Of a stretch of 64,000 bases of DNA, positions 60,472-64,000 are shown piece after piece. A model generated the notes under the pieces. It had not been told where the DNA came from and searched no databases. It was given only the letters and a program-made list of their open reading frames with translations. The position numbers and the translations under genes were made by a program. Within the stretch, counting starts at the first letter, position 1. Each line of letters starts with the position of its first letter. The DNA is from Zonotrichia leucophrys gambelii (lineage: Eukaryota; Chordata; Aves; Passeriformes; Passerellidae): the NCBI RefSeq assembly GCF_028769735.1, contig NC_088173.1, forward strand, positions 11,119,038 to 11,183,037, in the 5' to 3' direction.

Positions 60472-63400
60472 GTGAGTTCAAGGGATTTTCCTTTGTGGTT
60501 TCTTATCACTCATTGCCTATTTTTAACCTTTTTATAAGGTAAGGATTCAATATTTTTTCTGTTTAAACTGCATGAACAGCCCAGCCCACCCTGACTGGTG
60601 GTCCTTGCAGCCTACATGCCTAACATTGCTGTTCAAAGGCAGGCAGGTATCCAACTCTGCTCCAAGAAATGTAGGACAGGTGCACCAGAGATGCCTCGGA
60701 AGCACTCACTTCCTCCTTGATTGATTATCCAGTGTAGTTATCAAAACCCCCTTTCCCAAGCTGTCAAATATGCCTTCCCAGGAAGGCTCAGAGCAGAGCC
60801 AGTGCTCTGAATGTGCAGCACATTTAGCAGGGGCCCAGGCCAGCGCTGGCAGAGCTCACAGCAGTGGAGGCCAAGATGAAGCAGAGCCCACAGTTGTGTG
60901 CTAGGATGAGGCACAGTGGGGCTGCAGCAGGGAAAGCAGGAAGAATAAAGGAGCAGATAGGAAAATACGGAAACCTGCTAGTCAAAAAGTAGGAGAAATA
61001 ATTTTTAATATGCTCATTTACCCTACTTCATTTTTCTCTCTGCCATAAAGATCAGCAGAGAAGAAAAGTGCTATTTGTCCAACTCAGAAAGATCTGTAGG
61101 TCTGCAGGAATAAGACCCCATATAAGAAGAGTGTGTGGTGGCAGTCAGTATAACCTTGTCTAGGACAATGCTGCCACCAAAAGGCACATCCAGCTGTTAC
61201 CTTCGTTGCTCCTGTAGGTTTATATTTTAGCATGAGGTGTCTCTGCCTCAGTGTTCTGATAAACTGCTTGTGAGTGAGCACACATCAGCAGTGAGCCATT
61301 GCCCAGGCTGTTCTCTTGCAGGGGTAATGCATTAAAGGATCTGCTTTACAAGAGACACCTCAGAAAAACATTATACTTGTCAGTTATTTCTAAGGACACT
61401 TGTCACCTTGTAGCTATGTCATTTGGTCCTGTGTGAAGCCAAATATCTTTGTAACATATTCATCAGTTCTTCCTGCTGCACTGTCTTATCAAGTATGAAG
61501 TCTTGGAATGTCTCAGCCAAACCTGAAAGGGGGCCATGCCTGAGGTACAGTGCTGGACTTGGCACACAGCAACAGAAGTTGTGAAGCAGGATTCAGGCAT
61601 TTTTTGCTATGAATTTAGGCATACTAAATGTAGGAAGCTGTGGAAGATGTGCTGGATTCCACTGGTTGTTGTAAAAGGACATGTGTTTGTCAAGTCCGTG
61701 TTAGGATGGATATACTTAGAAAGAGAAGTTTGCCATGCACAAGGTGTTATTTTTTCCTTTACTGACACAAAGTTTGTATACTGAACTTTGTCTTTGTTTG
61801 TGCTCCAGTTTCTAAAGGCTGAAGAAGAAAGGCTGGGTTTCTGTCAGAAAAGGTGTCTTTACTGGCTTGTGACTAGCAAGAACTAGCCTCCTTCCTCTCC
61901 CCAAGAAGCAGAAAAACTCCTCCTATTTTGCCATAGAGATTCCTTCTCAGCAGAGAAAAGCATAATATCCAGAGATATTAGCATATAATAGCAGAGATAA
62001 CCATAATATAATATCACTTACTGGCCACTGCAATAAATGGCTGTACAATTTTTGGACTTCTCATCCCAAATGGCAGAGAAGCAAAACAAGCTGAAATGCC
62101 ATTTGAACAGCAACAAATTCCTTAGTGGTCTGAGAACAAGATCTGCCAGAATATTTTTTCATGTTAATGACTTATGAAATTAAATATTATGTGGTGGGGA
62201 GGGAGAAATAATTCCTTAAAAAATACTATGTTTCTGCAACATTGAAATTGCTAAGGTGAAGGGCATGGAGTCACAAGAGCGTTGCTGCCTCTCACATGGG
62301 CTGCTGACTAGTAAGCATATTAATATAACATCCTAAGTGGTTGCTACAGCTTCAGAACTGTAGGGCGAAAAAAGAGTGGCCTCAAAATATTTGTCCAAGT
62401 ACAGCCCAGGAAAAGTAAACCTGGCTGTGTGGGAGTGGAGTGCCTCAGCCTCAGGCCCAAAGAAAGTCTGCTCTCCCTGAAGAGCTCAGGAGACACAGCA
62501 GGGAATTTTGCCTGAACAGTTCAATGCTAATTCCTTTAGGAGATGTGGATGTAGGCTGACATGAATATCATTGGAGTTCTGTAACTGGTGAGGTTTTCAT
62601 AGTGGGTGAGTCTGCGTACCATGGGCAGATTCTTGTCTCTGGTGTGCTGAAAGGACTGCCTAATTGCAGCAGAGCTTTGGAAACTTGCCTGTCTGCCTCC
62701 TCCCACTGTCCTGGGCCACCTATCACTTTTCTAAGGGGATTAAGCATCACTATCCACAGCTATTCAATTCCATTCACTACCCTTTGTCAAATTCCCTTTA
62801 CTTAAAAGGGAATCGAGACCTTTTTTCTCAAGGATGCTCTTTGAAGGCAGAAGTGGCATGTTTGAGTGTTCTTGGGGAGCTATTACATATATAGGGTGAA
62901 AATGTTCTTTCTCTTCTCTGGTGATTTTTTTTCCCCCAAGCAATCTTATATAGAGATGGCAGAGTTTCTGGTACTCTCTGCTTCTGACTCTCTGTTTTAG
63001 GATCAAGCACTGTTAATTGAGCTATCCATCTTCATACGGAGTCCTCGCTGTTAGTGGATTGAGCTAGTGTGAGTAGAAATGTCCTTTACTGTCTAGGAAG
63101 CTGATACAGACCAGGAAGAAATAAACCAGAAGAATATCTTTGTCTAAATTAAATAGATTTTCAGTTCCCAGGACGGTTCCACATAACAAATCAAGAGCAG
63201 AGGGTAGATATTTATGGTATGAGTTGCAAAGACAAACATCGGTTTGGGAAGATGACAGATGGTCATACCAAACTCTTAGCCGTCAATGACACAATTCAAA
63301 CAAATACATGAAGATAGAACTTGTACATTAGTAGTGCCTCTTTAAAATATTATTTGCTATGGGATGCCCATGGCATCCCTCCCAAGCAAATGCTTTGGAC

Positions 63401-63611
63401 CCTCAGTGACCATTTGTGTTAGTTGGGAAGCTGGATCACTGCTGCTCCTAGCAGGCACCCATGTCACAAGCCAGAGAGGCACTGCCCACCTGCTGGCCTC
63501 CAGGGCCGGGTTGGTCACAGAATTCGAGCTTGTGTCCTAGAGCTGATCACATCCCCCACTGTGACGGGCACTGAGACTATTGAAGAACTGCAGCTGGCAT
63601 GGGATGAGGGG

Positions 63612-63671
63612 TTAGCCCATCAGGTTTTGTTAGATCATTGTTAGAAGTTCTAACAAAACCTGATGGGCTAA
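63612..63671. repeat. Perfect 23-bp inverted repeat with 14-nt loop
   Basis: The left arm at 63612-63634 (starting TTAGCCCATCAGG) is exactly reverse-complementary to the right arm at 63649-63671 (ending CCTGATGGGCTAA). The loop is TCATTGTTAGAAGT. No transposon ends or target duplication were seen. Confidence 0.97.
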
Positions 63672-64000
63672 TGTTGAAGATTTCTTGTAAGGATAATTAG
63701 ATCTGAGAAACTTCACGGGTATGTGAGAGAGTAGAAACACTATTTTAATCTGCTTCCAAGCAGTTCTTACTGAAGCAAATTCTAAAGGCACAAGCTATGT
63801 ATTTGAAGACAAAAGGATATTGAATTGGTGCTCTCAGAAGAATGTATTTTAAACTTTTGCTGTTTATAGTCTTAGTTTTAGATCCCCAAACCACTTATTT
63901 ATGTTATTGATCCTTATCTTAAAAGGGTGTATGATATACAAGACAATAGTCTGTGTCTGTTTTAGAAGTGGTTAAGAAGTGGCCATTAGCAGATAATTAT

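Larger units (their letters stand above)
30715..64000 (+). other. Inferred first intron(s) of the plus-strand gene
   Basis: From the GTAAGT donor to the window end there is no exon with recognisable protein-coding content on the plus strand. The stretch is AT-rich and filled with CR1 pieces, a solo LTR, simple repeats and hairpins, all listed separately. The segments 31560-36050, 36950-37545, 37700-43690, 44170-45215, 45870-54800, 56800-58200, 58270-60180 and 60480-63600 hold no gene, RNA or mobile element I can support beyond the small features named. Three exon-like pieces (54808-54880, 58212-58268, about 60200-60471) may be untranslated or alternative first exons. Confidence 0.4.

Noticed and set aside
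1..64000. tRNA, rRNA, CRISPR or bacterial-type operon
   Set aside because: No T-loop or B-box consensus with a foldable tRNA was seen, and there are no regularly spaced repeats or tightly packed genes; the DNA is vertebrate-like.

Overview
The window looks like nuclear DNA from a bird. Seven truncated CR1-type LINE copies are recognisable, several carrying the avian 3' end built on an ATTCTATG-like octamer. There is one CpG-rich solo LTR, two CpG islands standing in AT-rich DNA, and no dense coding. A songbird is possible but not shown. There is no bacterial organisation: no operons, ribosome binding sites, CRISPR arrays or tRNAs that I can see. Nearly all open reading frames here are chance frames in noncoding DNA. 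Layout: 1-10481 is read as intron 1 of a minus-strand myotubularin-related gene. Its first coding exon, 10505 down to 10482, encodes MEHIRMPK after a strong Kozak context and ends at a GTGGGT splice donor. This is the start of the MTMR6/7/8 subgroup, and MTMR7 is the best guess. Its CpG-island promoter (about 10205-11060) holds a 100-bp GGCAC/GGCCC pentanucleotide array. From about 11061 to 30180 lies an intergenic stretch with CR1 relics and simple repeats and no gene that I can support. A second CpG island (about 30180-31030) contains a plus-strand, apparently noncoding first exon that ends at a GTAAGT donor at 30715. From there to 64000 the sequence reads as the first intron of that plus-strand gene. 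In human, MTMR7 is divergent from SLC7A2, whose first exon is untranslated, so the plus-strand gene may be SLC7A2. That is a synteny inference; no SLC7A2 coding exon lies in the window. The intron holds a solo LTR in antisense, more CR1 pieces, a 12-bp minisatellite around a T24 tract, a 110-bp TTCTTTC array, and three short stretches with exon-like borders that could be extra untranslated or alternative first exons. The most unusual structure is a set of perfect or near-perfect hairpins with tiny loops: 30-bp arms at 31484-31553, 23-bp arms at 63612-63671, 12-bp arms at 55770-55796, and 10-bp arms inside a CR1 tail at 29017-29039. They look like local template-switch products rather than transposons. 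I did not find a convincing new biological system.
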